Below are positions 53,949 through 64,000 of a DNA stretch of 64,000 bases, piece after piece. Position 1 is the first letter of the stretch, and the number at the start of each line of letters is the position of its first letter. This DNA is from Locusta migratoria (taxonomy: Eukaryota > Arthropoda > Insecta > Orthoptera > Acrididae), in assembly GCA_026315105.1 (NCBI GenBank), contig JAOYRU010000067.1, positions 62,001 through 126,000 of the forward strand, read 5' to 3'. Position numbers and translations under genes: made by a program. The notes under the pieces are model-generated. The model was given only the letters and a program-made list of their open reading frames with translations, did not search any database and was not told where the DNA came from.

Positions 53949-54427
53949 TGACGTCGTTGTGCTTGCTTTTCCACTGCTTCCATGCGTGCAGAGTCGTTTG
54001 TTATTGACTTCGATGACTTCATCTGACGCCACGCTGACGCTAGGAAAAAGCCTCTTTTATCACTGCACAGGGCAAATGGCTTGCAGAGAACGATGCACAA
54101 GAGAGAATAGAGTGTTGACTGCGTAAGTGGCTGAATCCAGCAGATACCCATGATAATGCAATCGAATTAGACACATGCAAATTAAACACTGGGCTGTTAT
54201 CGACTGCACGCTAAAATAAACAAAACGTTAGTGTTCAGTGTAGTGGCGTTTTCAGGGACATCTGGCGGACGACGGCGCAGATGAGCTGCATTGCCTTCTG
54301 GACAGAACTGGAGCGCAGCATCATGGAGCCAGAAAAGACAGCGGTTTACTTGTGAGCCGCCAGTTTAGCGGAAAAGCACCACCAAAGTTGCCACTACATG
54401 TCTGTCAATGGAGGAAGAGAAAATTTT

Positions 54428-54509
54428 CGCAGTCGGCAGGACTCGAACCTACGCTCCCAGAGGGAATCTGATTTCAAGTCAGACGCCTTAACCACTCGGC
54501 CACGACTGC
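54428..54509 (-). tRNA. tRNA-Ser-TGA: tRNA-Ser (TGA), unit 49
   Basis: Consensus body; spacer A upstream. Confidence 0.98.
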
Positions 54510-54722
54510 GGTGGAGCAAAGTTTTCTATAAAACTTGCCTAGTGTTCATAAGGTGAGGCCAAGATGCAGCTTGTGAATAAGTACTGTGTTTCGCTTGCTT
54601 GTCTAGTGTAGAACTAGACACGCAGAAACAGCTACAGGAGGGTGTCAAGTTTTTTCTCAGTTGTAGGGACGGTAACACGGTCGCAGGGTAATGCCACTGT
54701 CGATGGCTTAAAAAGAAACGTA

Positions 54723-54795
54723 TGCCGAAACCCGGGATCGAACCAGTGACCTTTAGATCTTCAGTCTAACGCTCTCCCAACTGAGCTATTTCGGC
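54723..54795 (-). tRNA. tRNA-Phe-GAA: tRNA-Phe (GAA), unit 50, A49 variant
   Basis: Markers A49, -18T, T5. Confidence 0.95.
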
Positions 54796-55274
54796 TGACG
54801 TCGTTGTGCTTGATTTTCCACTGCTTCCATGCGTGCAGAGTCGTTTGTTATTGACTTCGATGACTTCATCTGACGCCACGCTGACGCTAGGAAAAAGCCT
54901 CTTTTATCACTGCACAGGGCAAATGGCTTGCAGAGAACGATGCACAAGAGAGAATAGAGTGTTGACTGCGTAAGTGGCTGAATCCAGCAGATACCCATGA
55001 TAATGCAATCGAATTAGACACATGCAAATTAAACACTGGGCTGTTATCGACTGCACGCTAAAATAAACAAAACGTTAGTGTTCAGTGTAGTGGCGTTTTC
55101 AGGGACATCTGGCGGACGACGGCGCAGATGAGCTGCATTGCCTTCTGGACAGAACTGGAGCGCAGCATCATGGAGCCAGAAAAGACAGCGGTTTACTTGT
55201 GAGCCGCCAGTTTAGCGGAAAAGCACCACCAAAGTTGCCACTACATGTCTGTCAATGGAGGAAGAGAAAATTTT

Positions 55275-55356
55275 CGCAGTCGGCAGGACTCGAACCTACG
55301 CTCCCAGAGGGAATCTGATTTCAAGTCAGACGCCTTAACCACTCGGCCACGACTGC
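55275..55356 (-). tRNA. tRNA-Ser-TGA: tRNA-Ser (TGA), unit 50
   Basis: Consensus body; spacer B upstream. Confidence 0.98.
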
Positions 55357-55573
55357 GGTGGAGCAAAGCTTTCGATAAAACTTGCCTAGTGTTCACGAGG
55401 TGAGGCCAAGATGCGGCTTGTGAATAAGTACTGTGTTTCGCTTGCTGGCTTGTTTGGTGTACAACTAGACACGCAGAAACAGCTACAGGAGGGTGTCAAG
55501 TTTGTTCTCAGTTGTAGGGACGGTAACACGGTCGCAGGGTAATGCCACTGTCGATGGCTTAAAAAGAAACGTA

Positions 55574-55646
55574 TGCCGAAACCCGGGATCGAACCAGGGA
55601 CCTTTAGATCTTCAGTCTAACGCTCTCCCAACTGAGCTATTTCGGC
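55574..55646 (-). tRNA. tRNA-Phe-GAA: tRNA-Phe (GAA), unit 51
   Basis: Consensus body. Markers C49, -18G, T5. Confidence 0.98.
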
Positions 55647-56125
55647 TGACGTCGTTGTGCTTGCTTTTCCACTGCTTCCATGCGTGCAGAGTCGTTTGTT
55701 ATTGACTTCGATGACTTCATCTGACGCCACGCTGACGCTAGGAAAAAGCCTCTTTTATCACTGCACAGGGCAAATGGCTTGCAGAGAACGATGCACAAGA
55801 GAGAATAGAGTGTTGACTGCGTAAGTGGCTGAATCCAGCAGATACCCATGATAATGCAATCGAATTAGACACATGCAAATTAAACACTGGGCTGTTATCG
55901 ACTGCACGCTAAAATAAACAAAACGTTAGTGTTCAGTGTAGTGGCGTTTTCAGGGACATCTGGCGGACGACGGCGCAGATGAGCTGCATTGCCTTCTGGA
56001 CAGAACTGGAGCGCAGCATCATGGAGCCAGAAAAGACAGCGGTTTACTTGTGAGCCGCCAGTTTAGCGGAAAAGCACCACCAAAGTTGCCACTACATGTC
56101 TGTCAATGGAGGAAGAGAAAATTTT

Positions 56126-56207
56126 CGCAGTCGGCAGGACTCGAACCTACGCTCCCAGAGGGAATCTGATTTCAAGTCAGACGCCTTAACCACTCGGCCA
56201 CGACTGC
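56126..56207 (-). tRNA. tRNA-Ser-TGA: tRNA-Ser (TGA), unit 51
   Basis: Consensus body; spacer B upstream. Confidence 0.98.
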
Positions 56208-56424
56208 GGTGGAGCAAAGCTTTCGATAAAACTTGCCTAGTGTTCACGAGGTGAGGCCAAGATGCGGCTTGTGAATAAGTACTGTGTTTCGCTTGCTGGC
56301 TTGTTTGGTGTACAACTAGACACGCAGAAACAGCTACAGGAGGGTGTCAAGTTTGTTCTCAGTTGTAGGGACGGTAACACGGTCGCAGGGTAATGCCACT
56401 GTCGATGGCTTAAAAAGAAACGTA

Positions 56425-56497
56425 TGCCGAAACCCGGGATCGAACCAGGGACCTTTAGATCTTCAGTCTAACGCTCTCCCAACTGAGCTATTTCGGC
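56425..56497 (-). tRNA. tRNA-Phe-GAA: tRNA-Phe (GAA), unit 52
   Basis: Consensus body. Markers C49, -18T, T5. Confidence 0.98.
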
Positions 56498-56976
56498 TGA
56501 CGTCGTTGTGCTTGATTTTCCACTGCTTCCATGCGTGCAGAGTCGTTTGTTATTGACTTCGATGACTTCATCTGACGCCACGCTGACGCTAGGAAAAAGC
56601 CTCTTTTATCACTGCACAGGGCAAATGGCTTGCAGAGAACGATGCACAAGAGAGAATAGAGTGTTGACTGCGTAAGTGGCTGAATCCAGCAGATACCCAT
56701 GATAATGCAATCGAATTAGACACATGCAAATTAAACACTGGGCTGTTATCGACTGCACGCTAAAATAAACAAAACGTTAGTGTTCAGTGTAGTGGCGTTT
56801 TCAGGGACATCTGGCGGACGACGGCGCAGATGAGCTGCATTGCCTTCTGGACAGAACTGGAGCGCAGCATCATGGAGCCAGAAAAGACAGCGGTTTACTT
56901 GTGAGCCGCCAGTTTAGCGGAAAAGCACCACCAAAGTTGCCACTACATGTCTGTCAATGGAGGAAGAGAAAATTTT

Positions 56977-57058
56977 CGCAGTCGGCAGGACTCGAACCTA
57001 CGCTCCCAGAGGGAATCTGATTTCAAGTCAGACGCCTTAACCACTCGGCCACGACTGC
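56977..57058 (-). tRNA. tRNA-Ser-TGA: tRNA-Ser (TGA), unit 52
   Basis: Consensus body; spacer A upstream. Confidence 0.98.
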
Positions 57059-57271
57059 GGTGGAGCAAAGTTTTCTATAAAACTTGCCTAGTGTTCATAA
57101 GGTGAGGCCAAGATGCAGCTTGTGAATAAGTACTGTGTTTCGCTTGCTTGTCTAGTGTAGAACTAGACACGCAGAAACAGCTACAGGAGGGTGTCAAGTT
57201 TGTTCTCAGTTGTAGGGACGGTAACACGGTCGCAGGGTAATGCCACTGTCGATGGCTTAAAAAGAAACGTA

Positions 57272-57344
57272 TGCCGAAACCCGGGATCGAACCAGGGACC
57301 TTTAGATCTTCAGTCTAACGCTCTCCCAACTGAGCTATTTCGGC
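57272..57344 (-). tRNA. tRNA-Phe-GAA: tRNA-Phe (GAA), unit 53
   Basis: Consensus body. Markers C49, -18T, T5. Confidence 0.98.
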
Positions 57345-57823
57345 TGACGTCGTTGTGCTTGATTTTCCACTGCTTCCATGCGTGCAGAGTCGTTTGTTAT
57401 TGACTTCGATGACTTCATCTGACGCCACGCTGACGCTAGGAAAAAGCCTCTTTTATCACTGCACAGGGCAAATGGCTTGCAGAGAACGATGCACAAGAGA
57501 GAATAGAGTGTTGACTGCGTAAGTGGCTGAATCCAGCAGATACCCATGATAATGCAATCGAATTAGACACATGCAAATTAAACACTGGGCTGTTATCGAC
57601 TGCACGCTAAAATAAACAAAACGTTAGTGTTCAGTGTAGTGGCGTTTTCAGGGACATCTGGCGGACGACGGCGCAGATGAGCTGCATTGCCTTCTGGACA
57701 GAACTGGAGCGCAGCATCATGGAGCCAGAAAAGACAGCGGTTTACTTGTGAGCCGCCAGTTTAGCGGAAAAGCACCACCAAAGTTGCCACTACATGTCTG
57801 TCAATGGAGGAAGAGAAAATTTT

Positions 57824-57905
57824 CGCAGTCGGCAGGACTCGAACCTACGCTCCCAGAGGGAATCTGATTTCAAGTCAGACGCCTTAACCACTCGGCCACG
57901 ACTGC
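57824..57905 (-). tRNA. tRNA-Ser-TGA: tRNA-Ser (TGA), unit 53
   Basis: Consensus body; spacer B upstream. Confidence 0.98.
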
Positions 57906-58122
57906 GGTGGAGCAAAGCTTTCGATAAAACTTGCCTAGTGTTCACGAGGTGAGGCCAAGATGCGGCTTGTGAATAAGTACTGTGTTTCGCTTGCTGGCTT
58001 GTTTGGTGTACAACTAGACACGCAGAAACAGCTACAGGAGGGTGTCAAGTTTGTTCTCAGTTGTAGGGACGGTAACACGGTCGCAGGGTAATGCCACTGT
58101 CGATGGCTTAAAAAGAAACGTA

Positions 58123-58195
58123 TGCCGAAACCCGGGATCGAACCAGGGACCTTTAGATCTTCAGTCTAACGCTCTCCCAACTGAGCTATTTCGGC
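58123..58195 (-). tRNA. tRNA-Phe-GAA: tRNA-Phe (GAA), unit 54
   Basis: Consensus body. Markers C49, -18G, T5. Confidence 0.98.
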
Positions 58196-58674
58196 TGACG
58201 TCGTTGTGCTTGCTTTTCCACTGCTTCCATGCGTGCAGAGTCGTTTGTTATTGACTTCGATGACTTCATCTGACGCCACGCTGACGCTAGGAAAAAGCCT
58301 CTTTTATCACTGCACAGGGCAAATGGCTTGCAGAGAACGATGCACAAGAGAGAATAGAGTGTTGACTGCGTAAGTGGCTGAATCCAGCAGATACCCATGA
58401 TAATGCAATCGAATTAGACACATGCAAATTAAACACTGGGCTGTTATCGACTGCACGCTAAAATAAACAAAACGTTAGTGTTCAGTGTAGTGGCGTTTTC
58501 AGGGACATCTGGCGGACGACGGCGCAGATGAGCTGCATTGCCTTCTGGACAGAACTGGAGCGCAGCATCATGGAGCCAGAAAAGACAGCGGTTTACTTGT
58601 GAGCCGCCAGTTTAGCGGAAAAGCACCACCAAAGTTGCCACTACATGTCTGTCAATGGAGGAAGAGAAAATTTT

Positions 58675-58756
58675 CGCAGTCGGCAGGACTCGAACCTACG
58701 CTCCCAGAGGGAATCTGATTTCAAGTCAGACGCCTTAACCACTCGGCCACGACTGC
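58675..58756 (-). tRNA. tRNA-Ser-TGA: tRNA-Ser (TGA), unit 54
   Basis: Consensus body; spacer A upstream. Confidence 0.98.
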
Positions 58757-58969
58757 GGTGGAGCAAAGTTTTCTATAAAACTTGCCTAGTGTTCATAAGG
58801 TGAGGCCAAGATGCAGCTTGTGAATAAGTACTGTGTTTCGCTTGCTTGTCTAGTGTAGAACTAGACACGCAGAAACAGCTACAGGAGGGTGTCAAGTTTG
58901 TTCTCAGTTGTAGGGACGGTAACACGGTCGCAGGGTAATGCCACTGTCGATGGCTTAAAAAGAAACGTA

Positions 58970-59042
58970 TGCCGAAACCCGGGATCAAACCAGTGACCTT
59001 TAGATCTTCAGTCTAACGCTCTCCCAACTGAGCTATTTCGGC
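58970..59042 (-). tRNA. tRNA-Phe-GAA: tRNA-Phe (GAA), unit 55, box B and T-loop mutant (likely inactive)
   Basis: A plus-strand G-to-A change at 58987 turns the invariant C56 of the T loop into T, so box B reads GGTTTGATCC. C56 forms a tertiary pair with G19 and is a key base for TFIIIC binding. Together with A49 this makes reduced transcription and folding likely. Markers A49, -18T, T5. Confidence 0.88.
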
Positions 59043-59521
59043 TGACGTCGTTGTGCTTGATTTTCCACTGCTTCCATGCGTGCAGAGTCGTTTGTTATTG
59101 ACTTCGATGACTTCATCTGACGCCACGCTGACGCTAGGAAAAAGCCTCTTTTATCACTGCACAGGGCAAATGGCTTGCAGAGAACGATGCACAAGAGAGA
59201 ATAGAGTGTTGACTGCGTAAGTGGCTGAATCCAGCAGATACCCATGATAATGCAATCGAATTAGACACATGCAAATTAAACACTGGGCTGTTATCGACTG
59301 CACGCTAAAATAAACAAAACGTTAGTGTTCAGTGTAGTGGCGTTTTCAGGGACATCTGGCGGACGACGGCGCAGATGAGCTGCATTGCCTTCTGGACAGA
59401 ACTGGAGCGCAGCATCATGGAGCCAGAAAAGACAGCGGTTTACTTGTGAGCCGCCAGTTTAGCGGAAAAGCACCACCAAAGTTGCCACTACATGTCTGTC
59501 AATGGAGGAAGAGAAAATTTT

Positions 59522-59603
59522 CGCAGTCGGCAGGACTCGAACCTACGCTCCCAGAGGGAATCTGATTTCAAGTCAGACGCCTTAACCACTCGGCCACGAC
59601 TGC
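59522..59603 (-). tRNA. tRNA-Ser-TGA: tRNA-Ser (TGA), unit 55
   Basis: Consensus body; spacer B upstream. Confidence 0.98.
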
Positions 59604-59820
59604 GGTGGAGCAAAGCTTTCGATAAAACTTGCCTAGTGTTCACGAGGTGAGGCCAAGATGCGGCTTGTGAATAAGTACTGTGTTTCGCTTGCTGGCTTGT
59701 TTGGTGTACAACTAGACACGCAGAAACAGCTACAGGAGGGTGTCAAGTTTGTTCTCAGTTGTAGGGACGGTAACACGGTCGCAGGGTAATGCCACTGTCG
59801 ATGGCTTAAAAAGAAACGTA

Positions 59821-59893
59821 TGCCGAAACCCGGGATCGAACCAGTGACCTTTAGATCTTCAGTCTAACGCTCTCCCAACTGAGCTATTTCGGC
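59821..59893 (-). tRNA. tRNA-Phe-GAA: tRNA-Phe (GAA), unit 56, A49 with -18G
   Basis: Markers A49, -18G, T5. Confidence 0.95.
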
Positions 59894-60372
59894 TGACGTC
59901 GTTGTGCTTGCTTTTCCACTGCTTCCATGCGTGCAGAGTCGTTTGTTATTGACTTCGATGACTTCATCTGACGCCACGCTGACGCTAGGAAAAAGCCTCT
60001 TTTATCACTGCACAGGGCAAATGGCTTGCAGAGAACGATGCACAAGAGAGAATAGAGTGTTGACTGCGTAAGTGGCTGAATCCAGCAGATACCCATGATA
60101 ATGCAATCGAATTAGACACATGCAAATTAAACACTGGGCTGTTATCGACTGCACGCTAAAATAAACAAAACGTTAGTGTTCAGTGTAGTGGCGTTTTCAG
60201 GGACATCTGGCGGACGACGGCGCAGATGAGCTGCATTGCCTTCTGGACAGAACTGGAGCGCAGCATCATGGAGCCAGAAAAGACAGCGGTTTACTTGTGA
60301 GCCGCCAGTTTAGCGGAAAAGCACCACCAAAGTTGCCACTACATGTCTGTCAATGGAGGAAGAGAAAATTTT

Positions 60373-60454
60373 CGCAGTCGGCAGGACTCGAACCTACGCT
60401 CCCAGAGGGAATCTGATTTCAAGTCAGACGCCTTAACCACTCGGCCACGACTGC
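60373..60454 (-). tRNA. tRNA-Ser-TGA: tRNA-Ser (TGA), unit 56
   Basis: Consensus body; spacer A upstream. Confidence 0.98.
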
Positions 60455-60667
60455 GGTGGAGCAAAGTTTTCTATAAAACTTGCCTAGTGTTCATAAGGTG
60501 AGGCCAAGATGCAGCTTGTGAATAAGTACTGTGTTTCGCTTGCTTGTCTAGTGTAGAACTAGACACGCAGAAACAGCTACAGGAGGGTGTCAAGTTTTTT
60601 CTCAGTTGTAGGGACGGTAACACGGTCGCAGGGTAATGCCACTGTCGATGGCTTAAAAAGAAACGTA

Positions 60668-60740
60668 TGCCGAAACCCGGGATCGAACCAGGGACCTTTA
60701 GATCTTCAGTCTAACGCTCTCCCAACTGAGCTATTTCGGC
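60668..60740 (-). tRNA. tRNA-Phe-GAA: tRNA-Phe (GAA), unit 57
   Basis: Consensus body. Markers C49, -18T, T5. Confidence 0.98.
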
Positions 60741-61219
60741 TGACGTCGTTGTGCTTGATTTTCCACTGCTTCCATGCGTGCAGAGTCGTTTGTTATTGAC
60801 TTCGATGACTTCATCTGACGCCACGCTGACGCTAGGAAAAAGCCTCTTTTATCACTGCACAGGGCAAATGGCTTGCAGAGAACGATGCACAAGAGAGAAT
60901 AGAGTGTTGACTGCGTAAGTGGCTGAATCCAGCAGATACCCATGATAATGCAATCGAATTAGACACATGCAAATTAAACACTGGGCTGTTATCGACTGCA
61001 CGCTAAAATAAACAAAACGTTAGTGTTCAGTGTAGTGGCGTTTTCAGGGACATCTGGCGGACGACGGCGCAGATGAGCTGCATTGCCTTCTGGACAGAAC
61101 TGGAGCGCAGCATCATGGAGCCAGAAAAGACAGCGGTTTACTTGTGAGCCGCCAGTTTAGCGGAAAAGCACCACCAAAGTTGCCACTACATGTCTGTCAA
61201 TGGAGGAAGAGAAAATTTT

Positions 61220-61301
61220 CGCAGTCGGCAGGACTCGAACCTACGCTCCCAGAGGGAATCTGATTTCAAGTCAGACGCCTTAACCACTCGGCCACGACTG
61301 C
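61220..61301 (-). tRNA. tRNA-Ser-TGA: tRNA-Ser (TGA), unit 57
   Basis: Consensus body; spacer A upstream. Confidence 0.98.
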
Positions 61302-61514
61302 GGTGGAGCAAAGTTTTCTATAAAACTTGCCTAGTGTTCATAAGGTGAGGCCAAGATGCAGCTTGTGAATAAGTACTGTGTTTCGCTTGCTTGTCTAGTG
61401 TAGAACTAGACACGCAGAAACAGCTACAGGAGGGTGTCAAGTTTGTTCTCAGTTGTAGGGACGGTAACACGGTCGCAGGGTAATGCCACTGTCGATGGCT
61501 TAAAAAGAAACGTA

Positions 61515-61587
61515 TGCCGAAACCCGGGATCGAACCAGGGACCTTTAGATCTTCAGTCTAACGCTCTCCCAACTGAGCTATTTCGGC
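61515..61587 (-). tRNA. tRNA-Phe-GAA: tRNA-Phe (GAA), unit 58
   Basis: Consensus body. Markers C49, -18T, T5. Confidence 0.98.
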
Positions 61588-62066
61588 TGACGTCGTTGTG
61601 CTTGATTTTCCACTGCTTCCATGCGTGCAGAGTCGTTTGTTATTGACTTCGATGACTTCATCTGACGCCACGCTGACGCTAGGAAAAAGCCTCTTTTATC
61701 ACTGCACAGGGCAAATGGCTTGCAGAGAACGATGCACAAGAGAGAATAGAGTGTTGACTGCGTAAGTGGCTGAATCCAGCAGATACCCATGATAATGCAA
61801 TCGAATTAGACACATGCAAATTAAACACTGGGCTGTTATCGACTGCACGCTAAAATAAACAAAACGTTAGTGTTCAGTGTAGTGGCGTTTTCAGGGACAT
61901 CTGGCGGACGACGGCGCAGATGAGCTGCATTGCCTTCTGGACAGAACTGGAGCGCAGCATCATGGAGCCAGAAAAGATAGCGGTTTACTTGTGAGCCGCC
62001 AGTTTAGCGGAAAAGCACCACCAAAGTTGCCACTACATGTCTGTCAATGGAGGAAGAGAAAATTTT

Positions 62067-62148
62067 CGCAGTCGGCAGGACTCGAACCTACGCTCCCAGA
62101 GGGAATCTGATTTCAAGTCAGACGCCTTAACCACTCGGCCACGACTGC
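62067..62148 (-). tRNA. tRNA-Ser-TGA: tRNA-Ser (TGA), unit 58
   Basis: Consensus body; spacer B upstream. Private change in the downstream spacer near 61978. Confidence 0.98.
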
Positions 62149-62365
62149 GGTGGAGCAAAGCTTTCGATAAAACTTGCCTAGTGTTCACGAGGTGAGGCCA
62201 AGATGCGGCTTGTGAATAAGTACTGTGTTTCGCTTGCTGGCTTGTTTGGTGTACAACTAGACACGCAGAAACAGCTACAGGAGGGTGTCAAGTTTGTTCT
62301 CAGTTGTAGGGACGGTAACACGGTCGCAGGGTAATGCCACTGTCGATGGCTTAAAAAGAAACGTA

Positions 62366-62438
62366 TGCCGAAACCCGGGATCGAACCAGGGACCTTTAGA
62401 TCTTCAGTCTAACGCTCTCCCAACTGAGCTATTTCGGC
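62366..62438 (-). tRNA. tRNA-Phe-GAA: tRNA-Phe (GAA), unit 59
   Basis: Consensus body. Markers C49, -18G, T5. Confidence 0.98.
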
Positions 62439-62917
62439 TGACGTCGTTGTGCTTGCTTTTCCACTGCTTCCATGCGTGCAGAGTCGTTTGTTATTGACTT
62501 CGATGACTTCATCTGACGCCACGCTGACGCTAGGAAAAAGCCTCTTTTATCACTGCACAGGGCAAATGGCTTGCAGAGAACGATGCACAAGAGAGAATAG
62601 AGTGTTGACTGCGTAAGTGGCTGAATCCAGCAGATACCCATGATAATGCAATCGAATTAGACACATGCAAATTAAACACTGGGCTGTTATCGACTGCACG
62701 CTAAAATAAACAAAACGTTAGTGTTCAGTGTAGTGGCGTTTTCAGGGACATCTGGCGGACGACGGCGCAGATGAGCTGCATTGCCTTCTGGACAGAACTG
62801 GAGCGCAGCATCATGGAGCCAGAAAAGACAGCGGTTTACTTGTGAGCCGCCAGTTTAGCGGAAAAGCACCACCAAAGTTGCCACTACATGTCTGTCAATG
62901 GAGGAAGAGAAAATTTT

Positions 62918-62999
62918 CGCAGTCGGCAGGACTCGAACCTACGCTCCCAGAGGGAATCTGATTTCAAGTCAGACGCCTTAACCACTCGGCCACGACTGC
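62918..62999 (-). tRNA. tRNA-Ser-TGA: tRNA-Ser (TGA), unit 59
   Basis: Consensus body; spacer A upstream with a private change at the edge of the TATA-like stretch (CTTTATAG). Confidence 0.98.
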
Positions 63000-63212
63000 G
63001 GTGGAGCAAAGTTTTCTATAAAGCTTGCCTAGTGTTCATAAGGTGAGGCCAAGATGCAGCTTGTGAATAAGTACTGTGTTTCGCTTGCTTGTCTAGTGTA
63101 GAACTAGACACGCAGAAACAGCTACAGGAGGGTGTCAAGTTTGTTCTCAGTTGTAGGGACGGTAACACGGTCGCAGGGTAATGCCACTGTCGATGGCTTA
63201 AAAAGAAACGTA

Positions 63213-63285
63213 TGCCGAAACCCGGGATCGAACCAGTGACCTTTAGATCTTCAGTCTAACGCTCTCCCAACTGAGCTATTTCGGC
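63213..63285 (-). tRNA. tRNA-Phe-GAA: tRNA-Phe (GAA), unit 60, A49 variant
   Basis: Markers A49, -18T, T5. Confidence 0.95.
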
Positions 63286-63764
63286 TGACGTCGTTGTGCT
63301 TGATTTTCCACTGCTTCCATGCGTGCAGAGTCGTTTGTTATTGACTTCGATGACTTCATCTGACGCCACGCTGACGCTAGGAAAAAGCCTCTTTTATCAC
63401 TGCACAGGGCAAATGGCTTGCAGAGAACGATGCACAAGAGAGAATAGAGTGTTGACTGCGTAAGTGGCTGAATCCAGCAGATACCCATGATAATGCAATC
63501 GAATTAGACACATGCAAATTAAACACTGGGCTGTTATCGACTGCACGCTAAAATAAACAAAACGTTAGTGTTCAGTGTAGTGGCGTTTTCAGGGACATCT
63601 GGCGGACGACGGCGCAGATGAGCTGCATTGCCTTCTGGACAGAACTGGAGCGCAGCATCATGGAGCCAGAAAAGACAGCGGTTTACTTGTGAGCCGCCAG
63701 TTTAGCGGAAAAGCACCACCAAAGTTGCCACTACATGTCTGTCAATGGAGGAAGAGAAAATTTT

Positions 63765-63846
63765 CGCAGTCGGCAGGACTCGAACCTACGCTCCCAGAGG
63801 GAATCTGATTTCAAGTCAGACGCCTTAACCACTCGGCCACGACTGC
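63765..63846 (-). tRNA. tRNA-Ser-TGA: tRNA-Ser (TGA), unit 60
   Basis: Consensus body. Spacer B upstream, cut off by the right edge of the window. Confidence 0.98.
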
Positions 63847-64000
63847 GGTGGAGCAAAGCTTTCGATAAAACTTGCCTAGTGTTCACGAGGTGAGGCCAAG
63901 ATGCGGCTTGTGAATAAGTACTGTGTTTCGCTTGCTGGCTTGTTTGGTGTACAACTAGACACGCAGAAACAGCTACAGGAGGGTGTCAAGTTTGTTCTCA

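Larger units (their letters stand above)
1..64000 (-). repeat. Tandem array of a tRNA-Phe / tRNA-Ser unit (847 or 851 bp), about 60 units interrupted three times
   Basis: The same unit repeats head to tail across the whole window. Starts of successive tRNA-Phe genes are 847 bp apart, or 851 bp where the spacer is type B. Each unit holds tRNA-Phe, a 479-bp spacer, tRNA-Ser, and a 213- or 217-bp spacer, in plus-strand order, with both genes on the minus strand. Units differ by only a few substitutions. The window starts and ends inside a unit, so the array continues on both sides. The only non-array DNA is the three LINE insertions. Confidence 0.98.

Noticed and set aside
1..64000. CRISPR array or satellite without genes
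   Set aside because: The repeat length (847-851 bp) and the two complete tRNA genes in each unit explain the periodicity; there are no short repeats with unique spacers.

Overview
The window is one continuous tandem array of a small tRNA-gene unit from a eukaryotic nuclear genome, interrupted by three LINE (non-LTR) retrotransposons. Each unit is 847 or 851 bp and carries two Pol III genes on the minus strand: a 73-nt tRNA-Phe (anticodon GAA) and an 82-nt tRNA-Ser (anticodon TGA). I count 60 tRNA-Phe loci (58 uninterrupted, 2 split by a LINE) and 60 tRNA-Ser loci (59 uninterrupted, 1 split). The array runs off both ends of the window. Nothing bacterial or viral was seen: there are no operons or Shine-Dalgarno context, both tRNA genes have internal A and B boxes, and the LINEs carry poly(A) tails. 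An animal is most likely. An arthropod is my guess from the style of the LINE proteins, but the sequence does not prove it.

Layout: units 1-6 (1-4890); a 5'-truncated LINE inside the tRNA-Ser gene of unit 6 (4891-7206); units 7-36 (about 7207-32879); a 5.4-kb LINE with both ORFs inside the tRNA-Phe gene of unit 37 (32946-38351); the rest of unit 37; a nearly identical LINE at the same nucleotide of the next tRNA-Phe gene (39198-44604); then units 38-60 to the right edge. All three LINEs lie in the same orientation as the tRNA genes.

The two full-size LINEs encode a gag-like ORF1 (519 aa, one CCHC knuckle) and an ORF2 with apurinic-type endonuclease, reverse transcriptase and a C-terminal cysteine/histidine motif, in the style of the L1/Tx1 group. 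They look like one insertion copied by unequal exchange of a 6.25-kb segment. Copy 1 has lost the first catalytic aspartate of the reverse transcriptase (Gly at residue 527) and copy 2 keeps it. ORF2 has no ATG ahead of its endonuclease domain. The truncated LINE in tRNA-Ser belongs to a different but related family.

The units are a mosaic of linked markers: tRNA-Phe base 49 C or A, leader base -18 G or T, a T4 or T5 terminator, and spacer type A or B. All four combinations of base 49 and base -18 occur although the sites are 66 bp apart, so exchange or conversion has taken place across the tRNA-Phe gene. Higher-order repeats of two units (1,698 bp) and of seven to eight units are visible.

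Shorthand in the tRNA entries: C49/A49 is the first base of the T stem of tRNA-Phe; -18G/-18T is the leader base 18 nt upstream of tRNA-Phe; T4/T5 is the length of its downstream T run; spacer A or B is the 213- or 217-bp spacer upstream of tRNA-Ser.
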